From positions 57,872,754 to 57,936,753 of the forward strand of contig NC_087065.1 of the NCBI RefSeq assembly GCF_963678635.1: a DNA stretch of 64,000 bases, written 5' to 3'. This document shows positions 13,390 to 22,820 of the stretch, one piece after another. Below the pieces are notes generated by a model, which searched no databases, was not told where the DNA came from, and was given only the letters and a program-made list of their open reading frames with translations. Numbering within the stretch: position 1 is the stretch's first letter; every line of letters starts with the position of its first letter. The position numbers and the translations under genes were made by a program. This DNA is from Symsagittifera roscoffensis (lineage: Eukaryota > Xenacoelomorpha > Acoela > Convolutidae).

Positions 13390-14177
13390 AACGAAATATA
13401 ACGTTGAGCTTTTACGCGAAATTGCCATAATTGGCACTTATAGAGCCTCAGGAATTAACAAAAAAGGATAGCACGATTTTTATATATTTCAGCTCCTGCT
13501 ATCTAAGCTGTTCCTTTTCAGAATTCGTGTTCCTGAAGAAAAAAAAACAAATTGTAATGGAACTTGTTTTAGAAAGTGTAAAAGATTTTGGTGCTCAGAG
13601 CTCAAAATTAAAAATATAATTATGCCCTTTTCTTACAGTTCAGGGGCTTTGTAAATACAAAAACATTTTTGCTAATTTGGAAAAATTAGTGCTAGGAAAA
13701 TTTCGGTGTAGGTGGTAATTAATCCGGCTTAGAAATTATTGCCAATTGAAGGGCGACCGGATAGATTCAATTAATGTTTTAAAAAAATGCACAAATAAAG
13801 TTTTTGCGTGTGAGTGAAAGGTCGCAAAACTACAAGGGTTAGGCGTGATACGAGCATCCTTTGTATTTGTATGTACCGGTGGAGGAAAGGTAACTAGTTG
13901 GAAGTTTTTAGTCCGTTTTCATGATCAAACCCTTAATTTGGAGATATTAAAGGGCAGTTAAAGATATTAAAGATTATAATGGAAAATGCTAATTTAAACC
14001 ATGGATTATCCTCTGGATTATCTTCTCTGGATTATCCTCAATAAACAATTTTAATTATGTAGCTTCCAAGTTTTTCTCCATTTGAATACAAACCAATGAG
14101 TTTTTCTGAACCTCCATTAACGCCCACCTGTTGCTAGAGTTGGCACTGCACGATTACCACCCGGGTTGATCAAAAAT
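13390..14177. other. Non-coding DNA
   Basis: No credible gene. A short local triplication of 'ctggattatc' occurs near 14,008-14,038. Confidence 0.45.
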
Positions 14178-14480
14178 ACTTGTCCTACAATTTCCATATA
14201 TGAAAAAATGCTTATCCTACAATTTCCTACAGTTTCATAGACTCAGAAAAGAGTAAAAAAACTCTAGGATAAGCATTTTTTCATATATGGAAATTGTAGG
14301 ATAAACATTTTTCATATAAGGAAATTGTAGGATAAGCATTTTTTCATATATGGAAATTGTAGGATAAGCATTTTATAATATATGGAAATTGTAAAACAAG
14401 CGTTTTTTCATATATGAAAACTGTACGACAAGCATTTTTTCATTTATGGAAATTGTAAGACAAGCATTTTTTGAAAACTC
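14178..14480 (+). repeat. 32-bp tandem repeat array with inverted copies
   Basis: From about 14,260 to 14,480 there are six to seven head-to-tail units of about 32 bases. The consensus is 'aggataagcattttttcata' followed by tatggaaattgt. At 14,178-14,235 the same unit appears inverted (tcctacaatttccatatatg ...). A central spacer 'agactcagaaaagagtaaaaaaactc' separates the two orientations. More diverged units recur at about 15,480-15,725. Confidence 0.8.
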
Positions 14481-14917
14481 AAATGAGGCTCAATTAGCGT
14501 TTTAACTTACCCCATAAGACGTGCAATCTCTGAACAGAGAAGAGAACCAACAGAAAAATCAGAGAGTTTTAGAGGTTGGAACCTCAAACTCTTCATTATC
14601 TGTAGGCGAATCTCCTCAACTCTTGAGAGAGCAACAATTTCCTAAGCCTACTCCTAGATGAACCAAAACCATAAGGGAGGAGTTGTCTCAAACGCCAAAA
14701 AAACCTGTTTTCCTGATGGAAACATTCTCCAAGCATACATACTCCAGTTGATCCACGAGTTCAAGCAAGTTCTGTCATCAGCATAAATTCATTTCCTATA
14801 AAAACAAAATTTTACACGTGCGAGAAAACAGAAAAGATTCAACACATACGTAATTAATGTTTATTGAAATGATTTCTGATCAAAATTCAGAACTCCTACA
14901 CGAATGCGAAAAATCAA

Positions 14918-15107
14918 ATTTAAAGGCCACCATCGGAATCATATATGAGATGACTGGGTCAGAAATCAGCCAAGCGAAGGCGCTCAGAAGTACTTTTCTG
15001 CACTGATTTACTCTGTAAAACAGTGCAGAAATGTGCTTCTCGGCGCCATCGATTGGCTGACTTCCGACCCTGTCATCTCATATATGATTTCGATGGTGGC
15101 CTTAAAT
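14918..15107. repeat. 190-bp hairpin (long inverted repeat)
   Basis: The left arm begins 'atttaaaggccaccatcg' and the right arm ends 'cgatggtggccttaaat'. Arms of about 85 bases pair with few mismatches (catatatgagatgac / gtcatctcatatatg; ttctgcactg / cagtgcagaa) around a loop of about 15 bases. It is not coding. It could be a small foldback transposon, or the source of a structured RNA if transcribed. Confidence 0.8.
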
Positions 15108-15159
15108 GTTGACATTTCTGCATAGGGAATTGTACCTTTGCTTTCCTCTCCCCACTCAA

Positions 15160-15270
15160 CCCCCCCCCCCCGCACCCCCCCCCCCCCACCTGAACCAACC
15201 CACACCTGAACAGCCACCCAACTGAACCCACCGCCCTCCACCACCTGAGCCCCCCCCCCCCCCCCTGAGC
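15160..15270 (+). repeat. Poly-C / CCACC low-complexity tract
   Basis: Several runs of 7-14 C are interrupted by 'tgaacc' and 'ccacc' steps. On the complementary strand these are G runs that could form quadruplexes. Run lengths in such tracts are prone to sequencing error. Confidence 0.8.
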
Positions 15271-15479
15271 ACCCCCAGATATGTTTCGACTTTCTCGACC
15301 AAAAAAAATTGATTCTACTTTCTAGAAGAAAATCTTTCTACTTTCTCGACCAACAAATTTATTTAGATTCGAATTAAATTTTCGTTTTTGATGAGCAAGG
15401 TGCTTTAAATTGAGCAAAAGCACTTTAATTACTTTAAATTTGATTAAAAACAAGTTTCAACAAGTTTCTGAAAAACCTG

Positions 15480-15725
15480 CCTTTCATATGGAAATTGTAA
15501 TATTACCATTTTTTTCCAAAAAAAATAAACGTAGTTATTTTTCATCACCAGACTGTTTTATTTGATTCAAATAGCCGGAGAAACTAGATTGAATCTTATT
15601 TAAATGGTGTTTTGAAATTGTAGGAAAATTGTATGATTAGCATTTTTCCATACACTTGATGTAGGAAATTGTATAAGCATTTTCGGTGTGGGGAAATGTA
15701 AGATAAGCATTTTCGGTTTATGGAG
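15480..15725 (+). repeat. Diverged units of the 32-bp repeat
   Basis: Scattered matches to the array at 14,178-14,480 are seen: 'catatggaaattgtaatatt', 'gaaattgtaggaaaattgta', 'ggaaattgtataagcatttt', 'gggaaatgtaagataagc'. Both regions are bounded by a 'ccacccggg' block (14,158 and 15,730), which suggests they belong to one larger repeat structure of about 1.6 kb that holds the hairpin and the C tracts. Confidence 0.5.
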
Positions 15726-16050
15726 GTCCACCCGGGCACCTAAAACCGGTACCGTACTGTACGACAAAAAAGACTTCGCTCATGCTACAAAAAAAAATTT
15801 CTGGAAAAACTTTATTTGGAATCGTCATTTGGATAATTGACTTTATCAAAACCATCAAGTAGTTATAACCCTGAAAACGCGAAAAGCAATTTTTCAATCA
15901 ACGAATACTTCAATAGTTTAGCAAATACTCAAAACCTAGGTAAAAATTGACCCCCGTATGGCAAGGTACTATTAACTCTCAACTTCGGTACCGTACAGTA
16001 GTAGTGCCAAATGTATTATGTACCGGTACCATGCAAACTTTAAATGTTGT

Positions 16051-16503
16051 CCTGATATGCATGAGAGTGTGAGAGCATTTAAGATCTTACTCATGGCGTC
16101 ATCATAGTGACCATTAATACTCGCCCTACACGTTTTGCTCGGGAATTTAGCCGTGGTTAATTGCTCAACAACTTTTTACCCTTGCGATAATGAAAAGTAT
16201 TGCAATCGGCTACTAGACGTTTTTCCCCGTAAATAACTTTGTTTGCTGGACAGACTCATCTCTTGGACTCACTGATATTCTGACATGCTCAATTTCTTGA
16301 AAATTCAAATTAAACTTATAATATAAGTATTTTAATTATTTGAACTACTATAATTAAAACGCGTTAGTTATTTAATTACTATTTAAACTATAATACGGGC
16401 TCCGCTTTGTCTGTCCTAGTTTTGCATTGCCGATGCATGTGTCCTAAGAGGATTACGGACTAATAGCTATTCCATCATTGTGAACGATCCTAATTGGAAC
16501 AGA
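16051..16503 (+). repeat. Dispersed 0.46-kb repeat, copy 2
   Basis: This is the copy paired with 11,486-11,946, in the same orientation. It carries an extra AT-rich block (about 16,310-16,385) relative to copy 1. It is preceded by a segment with repeated 'ggtaccgtac' (15,748 and 15,986). Confidence 0.7.
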
Positions 16504-17056
16504 AAAGCGATGGCTGAAAGCGACTAATTGCAGCAGAAAAGCCGATCTCTTCAAGGTGATAGTGTGCTCAAAAACTCCGTTAAGAAATTAACTCAAAAAC
16601 AGCAGGATGTGCTCGTGTTCAGAAGGGTAACATTCTTGGTCTAGGACTAGAAAGTTTAATTTACCTCTTAGATATCTTTTGAGTCTCGATTGCTGGCGGT
16701 GGCCATTCCAAACTGTTTTCAATTAGAAAAGTTTTTGCTGCATTTCGTTTTAGCATAAATCGTAGCCATTTTAGATTATATAAAAAAATATCCTTTCTAA
16801 AGCTAGCTTTTTGCACATAATGCATTAATATTTTTTGTTCTTTAATCCTATAATTTCTTATTATCTCGATATCTCGTTGCTATATAGCTTCAACTAGGTT
16901 TCCAAACGTGTAATAACAATTTATAAATTTAATCGATATACATCGTTCTTATTAAACTCAAGGATCAGCGTTTAAGTTCAACAATAATGGCGATAAATTC
17001 ACAACAATCTGTTTTGAGCACTTTAGTTCTACCATCTGGTCATTTCCTTCTGAAGT
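16504..17056. other. Non-coding; downstream flank of profilin
   Basis: No other gene is seen. The right half would be the 3' flank of the - strand profilin gene. No perfect AATAAA hexamer was found close to its stop on that strand. Confidence 0.45.
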
Positions 17057-17470
17057 CTAGTACCCCATTCCTTCGAGGTACTCGGCTATCGAAACGGCCG
17101 CCTTGGTCGACTCGCCCGCCTGTTGACCTTCAGCCGTGTGTGCAATCACGATGGCAGTCTTGGAGGCCGCGCACGTCACAGCTCCGTGGTCTTTCTTCTT
17201 TCCCTGAATCAGTTTTCCGTCCTCCTCTCGCAGAAATTGATACTTAACAGTTTCGAGCATGATTCCGCTGGCTTGCAGAGGTGAGAAGTCCTTCGTCTTC
17301 ATCGCTTTTCCTAAGGCTGCCGCTTCGGGTGCTAGAATTTGCATACCTTTACCTCCGTATGCTGTTGTCCAGATGGATCCGTCTTGTCCAATGATCGCCG
17401 CTTTGTCGGCGTTAGTTGAGGCAACGTTGGCGGCGCCCAAAACACTATCGATGTACCCGTCCCAGCTCAT
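17057..17470 (-). CDS. Profilin (intronless)
   Basis: This is a complete 137-residue profilin in a single open frame; profilins are usually 125-140 residues. The protein opens MSWDGYID, where the Trp and Tyr belong to the poly-proline groove. It contains the conserved core KYQFLREEDGKLIQGKKKDH and ASKTAIVIAH, and ends in the amphipathic helix AEYLEGMGY. Profilin binds monomeric actin and poly-proline proteins such as formins, and promotes nucleotide exchange on actin in the cytoplasm. It resembles echinoderm and mollusc profilins rather than vertebrate ones. The lack of any intron is notable in this intron-containing genome. It may be genuinely intronless or a retrocopy, but no poly-A tract was seen after its 3' end. 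Confidence 0.93.
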   Translation of the reverse strand: MSWDGYIDSVLGAANVASTNADKAAIIGQDGSIWTTAYGGKGMQILAPEAAALGKAMKTKDFSPLQASGIMLETVKYQFLREEDGKLIQGKKKDHGAVTCAASKTAIVIAHTAEGQQAGESTKAAVSIAEYLEGMGY

Positions 17471-18176
17471 TATGTTGGCTCTCTAGAATATGTAGTGTAG
17501 GACTATAACAAGAGTTTGAAGTTTCTAGCGTGAGCGCTGTGCAATTTTGAAATTGTAGACGTTCTTCTATCGGCACAAAACTTGATGTTTGGTTAAACAA
17601 AGGTTTGTGTACTGTTGCTAAAAATCAAATAAGTTTCAGTTTATTCGCCACCAGCTACACAGGAAAACGAAAGTATAACCAAGTCAGCAGCGATACGCAG
17701 TGTGCTATGTAAGATGCGCTGCAACTGAATGTTTAATGCAATGTTATATAGATGGTAAATTTCTTTTTCTCCAATGGTTTCACTTTTAACACTCACTGGT
17801 AATGCAAAACCAAAGTGGGACAATAAATGTAAGCCTTTGTCGTTTTCAGGTCTATTAATATTTAGCGTAACGCTGAAAATTCTATGTTAGCCTCAATTGA
17901 GTTGATATTATATACGTCGTATTCCCTTCACAACAGAATGTTTGTCTTCAATCCGATAAACTTCTACGGTTCGAGATTGAATCGGAGTTCATTGAAGGTG
18001 ACCATGATTTGAGAAATATGGACTGGTATTGTTTGAAATGCGTCAGACGACAAATTAATTAAATACCAACCTAGTTGAATTGAATGATGACAAAATTGGT
18101 CCTCTATGTGAATGTGAGGCCGATATATTACATGGTCTGAATGGCTGAAATGGTCCGTCCTAAGAAGATAAGGGTG
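17471..18176. other. Profilin upstream region
   Basis: This is the upstream flank of the - strand profilin gene. No TATA-like element is convincing and no other gene is supported. Confidence 0.4.
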
Positions 18177-18215
18177 GTACCCTTAGGACGTACCCAGGGT
18201 ACGTCCTAAGGGTAC
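18177..18215. repeat. Perfect 39-bp palindrome
   Basis: The arms GTACCCTTAGGACGTACCC and GGGTACGTCCTAAGGGTAC flank a single A. The core CCTTAGGA / TCCTAAGG also occurs in the terminal repeats of both Polintons in this window. A half copy (gtcctaag) lies just upstream near 18,157. Confidence 0.9.
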
Positions 18216-19307
18216 TTGCCAAATGTAAGAAATATCTTCGTAAGGAGGGACGTTTCTAATGATTGTTAAGTGGCAAACACTGCGGAGATATTCAAACTTA
18301 AGAATATAAACAAAATATAACAAAGAAGAGCGTTATAGGCTGTATTAAACTATACTTTTTCTTGGTAATAAATATGCAGCACCCTCGATGGCTTCGGATT
18401 CCAATGTTGTAGAAAGGCTGCTGAACCTCCTTTTCAGTGGATCACTTCGAGTCATCATTCCTATCAGTGTTTAAAAATCAAACAAACTCATGTTGGAGAT
18501 TAACGGGTTATTATAACAAATATTTGACCCAAAAAGCGGACTAAAGTTTTTCGCGAAATCAGATATTATGTGTAAAGGCTGCGACATCGTGTTGGAAAAA
18601 CTAACAACTGAATTATTTAGATAAGGATAAAAATGCTGGTAACATTTACATTCAAGTGGCTAAACATTCGAACAACGGTGACAAGTCTGCGGATAGTGGT
18701 TTAATATTTTTCAATATCTTCCGTTGTTTTCAGCAGATGTGAATTTGATATTAATTTTTGCGAAGGCAACGGTTTGCCATTCGCGCAAGTTATTTTGCCA
18801 GCCCTTAACCACCTGTGCATTTGAAGCCTGGGGGTGAATTATGAGCATAACTATTTTAAGGAAAGTAACTAACCTCAGCAAAGCAGTTTAAGTACTTGGT
18901 AGTTTTTAGAACTTGTATCAAAGTTCGCATAAGTTTAAGTTAACCATCAAACCTTAAAAGCCGAATAAAATTGTTTAAATAATCTTCCATAGTCAGAGAT
19001 TGACTCGTTTTGATGATGTGAATTTTGTGGATAGGGTTACAGTTAAAGTTTTTACTAGTGCAGCCAAACTGAGCTAGTTTAAAGAAAACTTGGCTTAGTT
19101 GGTCCTTTTTGGGCGTTCGACAAGTTCTCAAGAAAGCTTTCAATTTTGACCTTAGAAAAGCTTAACAAGCATTCGCTTAAACTCATTAACAAAACTTCCA
19201 TTGAGAAACTGTTACTTATTCTTCGTCTTCTTTCTTCATTTTTATTTTGTCTTGCAACTTAAGCCACTTTCTAGGGGCTTTCTGCAGTGCCGAAACTAAA
19301 CGTGTGT
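18216..19307. other. Non-coding DNA
   Basis: No gene or clear repeat is seen. The next features are the host repeat and Polinton 1. Confidence 0.45.
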
Positions 19308-19388
19308 TGAAGAGCGCCAAAAACTGATATTATAGTTAAGAACATTGAATTCCATTTGTAAATTGTTATGTTAGCAATTTCAAGTGTA
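19308..19388 (+). repeat. Left remnant of the host tandem repeat (Polinton 1 target)
   Basis: The block 'gaagagcgccaaaa' to 'attgttatgttagcaatttc' matches 42,313-42,385. The second half of the same repeat unit resumes at 39,189, after the 19.8-kb element. The last six bases, AGTGTA (19,383-19,388), are the target-site duplication. Confidence 0.85.
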
Positions 19389-19638
19389 AGTAGTATTGTA
19401 ATCCGCCGTGTGTCCTTAGGGGGGGGGGGGGGTCTTTTCGACGGTAGGGGTCTTTGGGGTCCTACCAAAAGTAGGTTCCAAAAGGACCCATCTTTTTTAA
19501 AGACCCCAAAGTACCCTGCCCGAAATAAAAAGACCCCTCTCTTAGGACACCCGACAGACAAAATACTTTGGTATTTATTTTCGCGCGGTGGTTAAATTTA
19601 ATCCCTTCCACACTTTCCCACTGTTCAACTAAATAAGT
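19389..19638 (+). repeat. Polinton 1 left terminal inverted repeat
   Basis: It pairs with 38,946-39,188 with only scattered mismatches and small length differences in the G tract. It begins AGTAGTATTG and contains a run of 14 G followed by internal complementary blocks (ggaccc / gggtcc, ccttaggg / cctaag), so each repeat can also fold on itself. It ends around 'actaaataagt'. Confidence 0.95.
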
Positions 19639-19818
19639 TTGAGACCCCATTAAAAAACTGACCTGCTTGAGAAGGAGGAAGGACGTGACAAATAATAAGA
19701 GGGTAAGAAGGTAAAGAGGACTTGATAAATAATAGATAAAGTAACATATAAAAAAAGAAAAAAAGAAAATAAAAACGGATTGTTGACAGGAGTACGGATA
19801 GGAGAGCAGAGGAAGGGT
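19639..19818. other. Spacer between terminal repeat and first gene
   Basis: AT-rich spacer. Reading on the - strand it lies after the stop of the gene ending at 19,819 and would be its 3'UTR. No AATAAA hexamer is evident on that strand. Confidence 0.4.
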
Positions 19819-20282
19819 TTACGGCCACATCCGCATGTCGTCTTCGGGATCCGACCAAGGGACATGAAGAATACTGACTAGACGCTCCATTTTAAATTTG
19901 AAGCGCCACTCAGTACTCTCGAATCCCGCACCCAGAGACTCGCACAGCCAGAAATTTTCCATGCTCCCCACATCAACACACATATATTCAAATATGCCCT
20001 CCTTTTTCTCAAATGCAACCTCAATGTAATGCAGCTTAAAATTCGCTGCAGTGGTGGCCGGGGTAAACTCTACGGTCACACCAAAGATATTTTTGCCTTC
20101 GTGAGTTCCAGGTCCCACATAAGGCAAATCAATGGGTGACTCTTGGAGACCACCAAGGGGAATATCCATCTAAACACATGAAAATAGGTTGAAATCATTA
20201 GTTAGAAATAGGAGTGAGTAAGTGGTATCTAGAAGGTTACTTTCATTTCCACTGGCTTGAAATTCAGCAGGTCGGAGAAGTT
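19819..20282 (-). CDS. Spliced minus-strand gene, 3' exons (unknown function)
   Basis: Two exons are supported by splice signals: 20,282-20,241 (14 codons, preceded by a T-rich tract and CAG acceptor) and 20,169-19,819 (116 codons plus TAA). They are joined over a 71-bp intron (GTAACC...TTTAG), and both junctions are phase 0. Coding quality is good, with balanced codons and higher GC than the Polinton genes around it. The product has a beta-rich look with several aromatic residues (GKNIFGVTVEF, NFKLHYIEVAFE, STEWRFKFKM) but no family I recognise. It lies inside the element, just within the left terminal repeat, opposite to the capsid genes. No copy is seen in Polinton 2. It may be a captured host gene end, or the 3' part of a gene whose first exon is at 38,677-38,820. 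Confidence 0.55.
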
Positions 20283-20302
20283 CTGGAAAAAAATTTAAAA
20301 AA

Positions 20303-20739
20303 ATGAAATTGGAAAAACGTAGAGTTACTTCAAAAGACTTGGAAATTATTCATGAAAATTTTATTACTTTGAAAAAAACCTATCCGGAAAACACTAACCG
20401 TCGAAATTATTTCTTAGCTGCATGTTCAATGTTCTTCTTCTCAACTACTAATGATATAAATTTCGATGTTGCTATCAAGTTGAGACCCTATGGGGGTCTG
20501 ATCGGTATAGACAATTCTTTTTGGATAAATATTTAAATGATTCGAAAATTTTACGAATGCATGCTATTTTACACGATGCCGCCGGTTTTGTCCGCAAAGT
20601 TTATAACACTGGTCCCACATACTGCTATGTTTTACCATAGAAATGCAACAGTAGTTTGATTGGTCACTTGAGTGGAATTACGTTTTGTTTGTATATCAAA
20701 CTGAAGAAACCGAAACTCTACCATTTATTAGAATGCTGA
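20303..20739 (+). pseudogene. Small conserved Polinton protein, function unknown (broken)
   Basis: It starts with ATG (MKLEKRRVTS). The homologous - strand gene at 60,037-59,735 in Polinton 2 has the same start and pattern (K.Y..N..RRNYFLAA, KLRPYG.LIGIDN). In this copy a frameshift lies near 20,515 in a T run, and a TAG at 20,637-20,639 replaces a codon that is TGG in Polinton 2. Beyond the stop, similarity continues to a TGA at 20,737-20,739 that overlaps the next gene's ATG (20,733). No domain is recognised. Its conservation in both elements at the head of the gene cluster shows it is a real element gene. Confidence 0.65.
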
Positions 20740-21304
20740 AGGAAAAATCAGTTGTGTTGGATTTTGAGGAATTTCGACACCAGAAAAACACATTTATAGT
20801 AAAAGAATTAGCTATAACAACTTCCGACTACAGTGATTCCCTAATTTTTCTACCTCCAGTTAATTTCAATTCCCTTCCAAAACCTGAACAAAAAGCCTAC
20901 AACTGGCTGACAAATTTTTGCACGGACTTCATTGGGATAGCGGTGATTATTTATACCTGAATTTGAACCAAATCATTCAAAGTTTTGTCTTAAGAAACCC
21001 CAATGCTGTATTCTACGCCAAAGGAAAAGAAAAAGCTGATTTTTTATCCAAATACTTAGACCGCAAAGTTGTGAATCTTGACGATTTGGGCTGTCCACGA
21101 GTCGAACAATTATATTTCAAGAATTTTGTGAATTGTAACAAACACCTACCGCACCATAACTCTAAAAGTCATTGTGCATTAAAAAAGTCGAAAGCGTTCT
21201 TTGATTGGTTGAAAAATGAGTGTCAACAACGAGCGTCAGGGGAAAGTGGAGACATACATATCTCCAAATTCAGTTCTTTGTGCTTGGATGACACCAGAAA
21301 GTAA
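20733..21304 (+). pseudogene. Putative DEDD-type exonuclease-fold protein (frameshifted)
   Basis: The chosen ATG at 20,733 overlaps the stop of the preceding gene. Near the N-terminus is VLDFEEFRH, a D-x-E pattern like exonuclease motif I. Then follow IVKELAI, a NWLT...LHGLHWD segment, FYAKGKEKADFLSKYL and, in the C-terminal third, LGCP and a Cys/His-rich stretch ending in a CALKKS-like motif. This order is seen in invertebrate transposon-associated proteins that I believe have an RNase H-like exonuclease fold, but the family assignment is inferred from motif order only. The frame shifts once near 20,915 in a T5 run. The homologous - strand gene in Polinton 2 is at about 59,392-58,934. It could be a proofreading or repair nuclease acting with the element polymerase. 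Confidence 0.5.
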
Positions 21305-21482
21305 CATAAAGATTTCATTGACCAGGATTGAACGCATTGATTGTAGAGGCCAAGTAGTTCAACGAAAAGAACAAGTTACACTTTCTGAAGAAGAGTTGTG
21401 CACTTTGAGGAGGTTCTTCTCCGCGATTGACCACTTCATCTACTTTCAACGATTCAAATACATCAGTAATGTTACCCAGTAA
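21216..21482 (+). CDS. Small basic/beta protein, possibly PC4-like ssDNA-binding
   Basis: This is an 88-codon frame starting within the end of the upstream gene in another frame (89-bp overlap). The core pattern is NIKISLTRIERIDCRGQVVQ, then RKEQVTLSEEELCTLRRFF. Short beta strands are followed by 'Lt/s..e...L', which recalls the PC4/SUB1 single-strand DNA-binding fold. This is a weak resemblance. In Polinton 2 (about 59,150-58,934, - strand) the homologous segment is fused in frame to the exonuclease-like gene. If correct, it would protect or hand over single strands during protein-primed replication. Confidence 0.45.
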   Translation: MSVNNERQGKVETYISPNSVLCAWMTPESNIKISLTRIERIDCRGQVVQRKEQVTLSEEELCTLRRFFSAIDHFIYFQRFKYISNVTQ

Positions 21483-21747
21483 GCGCGGTCTTTGTCTTCC
21501 CAAGCTAGTCTTAGTGCCCAAACGTCAACCAGGAGTTCAAATGGATCTAACCAGCAGTGAACTATCCAATGAGATTCAAAAAATAATAAGAGAAGATTCT
21601 GTGAAGAAAATTGTGTATCATGCCAAAACTGATCATGTCCCAGCCAATTATGTTTTGGAAATGCACTATGATTTTGATGATGATAATAAACCGAGTGTCT
21701 ATACAGGTTATACACGATATGAAATTTATTACTGTTCAGATGCTTAA
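21469..21747 (+). CDS. Small Polinton protein, function unknown
   Basis: The ATG at 21,469 overlaps the end of the preceding frame. The 92-residue product contains LPKLVLVPKRQPGVQMDL, followed by an acidic helix (SSELSNEIQKIIRED) and a C-terminal tyrosine-rich end. A decayed homologue with the same KRQPGVQMDL core lies on the - strand of Polinton 2 at about 58,900-58,690. No domain is recognised; conservation in both elements supports it as a gene. An upstream ATG at 21,427 is possible. Confidence 0.55.
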   Translation: MLPSKRGLCLPKLVLVPKRQPGVQMDLTSSELSNEIQKIIREDSVKKIVYHAKTDHVPANYVLEMHYDFDDDNKPSVYTGYTRYEIYYCSDA

Positions 21748-21822
21748 TTAATTTTTTTATGTATGATATATATTTTTCATTCTGCAAGTTCGAGAGTGAG
21801 AGAAAGCGGTAGGGAAATTGAA

Positions 21823-22101
21823 ATGAATGAAACAGTAGTTGACGAGACTGATGGAACTATAGTTACCGATTTTGTGTATGACGAAAATCATATGGAGAAA
21901 AAATCATGGAAATTTTGCAATAACGTGACTGTACCACGGTCTGAAGTAGTTTTCATGTCACAAATGGTGTTAATTCTGACTTTATTGGCTTTTTGCATCT
22001 TTAAACTTTCATTAACGCAGTTAACTTGTGAAGAAACCTCAGTTTGGTTCTCAATTTTATCGGGTTTAGTTGGTTATGTATTACCAAATCCAAGAATATG
22101 A
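21823..22101 (+). CDS. Two-helix membrane protein of Polintons
   Basis: A 92-residue product is predicted. An acidic N-terminus is followed by the conserved block KSWKFCNNVTVPRSEVVF, then a hydrophobic helix (about residues 51-68), CEETSVWF, and a second short hydrophobic segment. The start at 21,823 is chosen over 21,763 because the Polinton 2 homologue (58,563) begins at the equivalent place. Its stop TGA overlaps the ATPase start as ATGA, suggesting coupled expression. Proteins of this type sit just before the packaging ATPase in other animal Polintons. A role in a virion membrane or in ATPase anchoring is inference. Confidence 0.65.
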   Translation: MNETVVDETDGTIVTDFVYDENHMEKKSWKFCNNVTVPRSEVVFMSQMVLILTLLAFCIFKLSLTQLTCEETSVWFSILSGLVGYVLPNPRI

Positions 22102-22820
22102 ATAAAGTTATTGATACATCTACGAGACTTTTTTTAGCCATCGTGGGCCCCTCGGGTTCTGGAAAAACAGAGCTGATATTCAAATTGTTGAAAGGAAAAA
22201 CATTTTATCCCAAATTTCAAAGAGCCCTATACTTTTACAAAAAGATTCAGCCTCTTTATAGTGAAAAATCCAATACCCACAGCATTGATCTAACTTTCAT
22301 AAAATTCAATGGCTTTGACAGTTTGCGAAACCTTGAAAACATTCTTCTTGTTTTTGATGATTCATGCGAAGAAATCTATAACGATAAAGACTTTGTCAAA
22401 CTTGCGACAGCAGGAAGACACCGAGGACTAGATGTAATATATGTTAAACATAATTTGTTCCAACAAAGCAGATGGTCTCGAACAATTGATTTAAACACAT
22501 CACACTTCATTCTGTTCAAATCACCTCGTGATATTCAGCAACTTGATCATCTTGGAAGACAATTGAACAACACTAAATTTTTGAGACACTGTTATCAGCT
22601 CGCTACAAAAGACACATACGGTCATCTTTTAATCGACTTGGATCCGCGTACATCCGATTGTTTGAGATATTGTTCAAATATTACACCACCTGGTCCCTCA
22701 ATTTTTTACTTACCAATAAATCAGGCAGAGGTTACACCTCTCACAAATGAACGCGAAAAAATTATCTATTCTGCAGCACATGGTACAATTGAATCCCAGC
22801 CAGCTCCGAAGCTTCATTAG
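22098..22820 (+). CDS. Genome-packaging ATPase, FtsK/HerA superfamily
   Basis: The complete 240-residue P-loop ATPase has Walker A GPSGSGKT at residues 17-24 and Walker B NILLVFDD at 81-88. A later segment ATAGRHRGLDVIYVKHN (around residues 116-132) resembles the sensor region of A32/FtsK-HerA packaging ATPases of Polintons, virophages and adenovirus-like viruses. These ATPases pump the genome into preformed capsids. The start ATG overlaps the upstream stop (ATGA at 22,098-22,101), and the downstream small gene starts inside this gene's 3' end. It is intact here, whereas the Polinton 2 copy keeps only the P-loop end and has lost most of the gene. Confidence 0.88.
   Translation: MNKVIDTSTRLFLAIVGPSGSGKTELIFKLLKGKTFYPKFQRALYFYKKIQPLYSEKSNTHSIDLTFIKFNGFDSLRNLENILLVFDDSCEEIYNDKDFVKLATAGRHRGLDVIYVKHNLFQQSRWSRTIDLNTSHFILFKSPRDIQQLDHLGRQLNNTKFLRHCYQLATKDTYGHLLIDLDPRTSDCLRYCSNITPPGPSIFYLPINQAEVTPLTNEREKIIYSAAHGTIESQPAPKLH

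Noticed and set aside
14178-14480. A CRISPR-like array
   Set aside because: The units are contiguous with no unique spacers and the context is animal nuclear DNA; it is a simple tandem repeat.
15008-15244. A Gly-rich open frame on the - strand across the poly-C tracts
   Set aside because: It consists of poly-G translated as Gly plus one arm of the hairpin; there is no coding signal.
19271-19650. Overlapping open frames in the Polinton 1 left terminal repeat
   Set aside because: They arise from the G-rich inverted repeat, and matching frames occur in the right repeat. No protein features.
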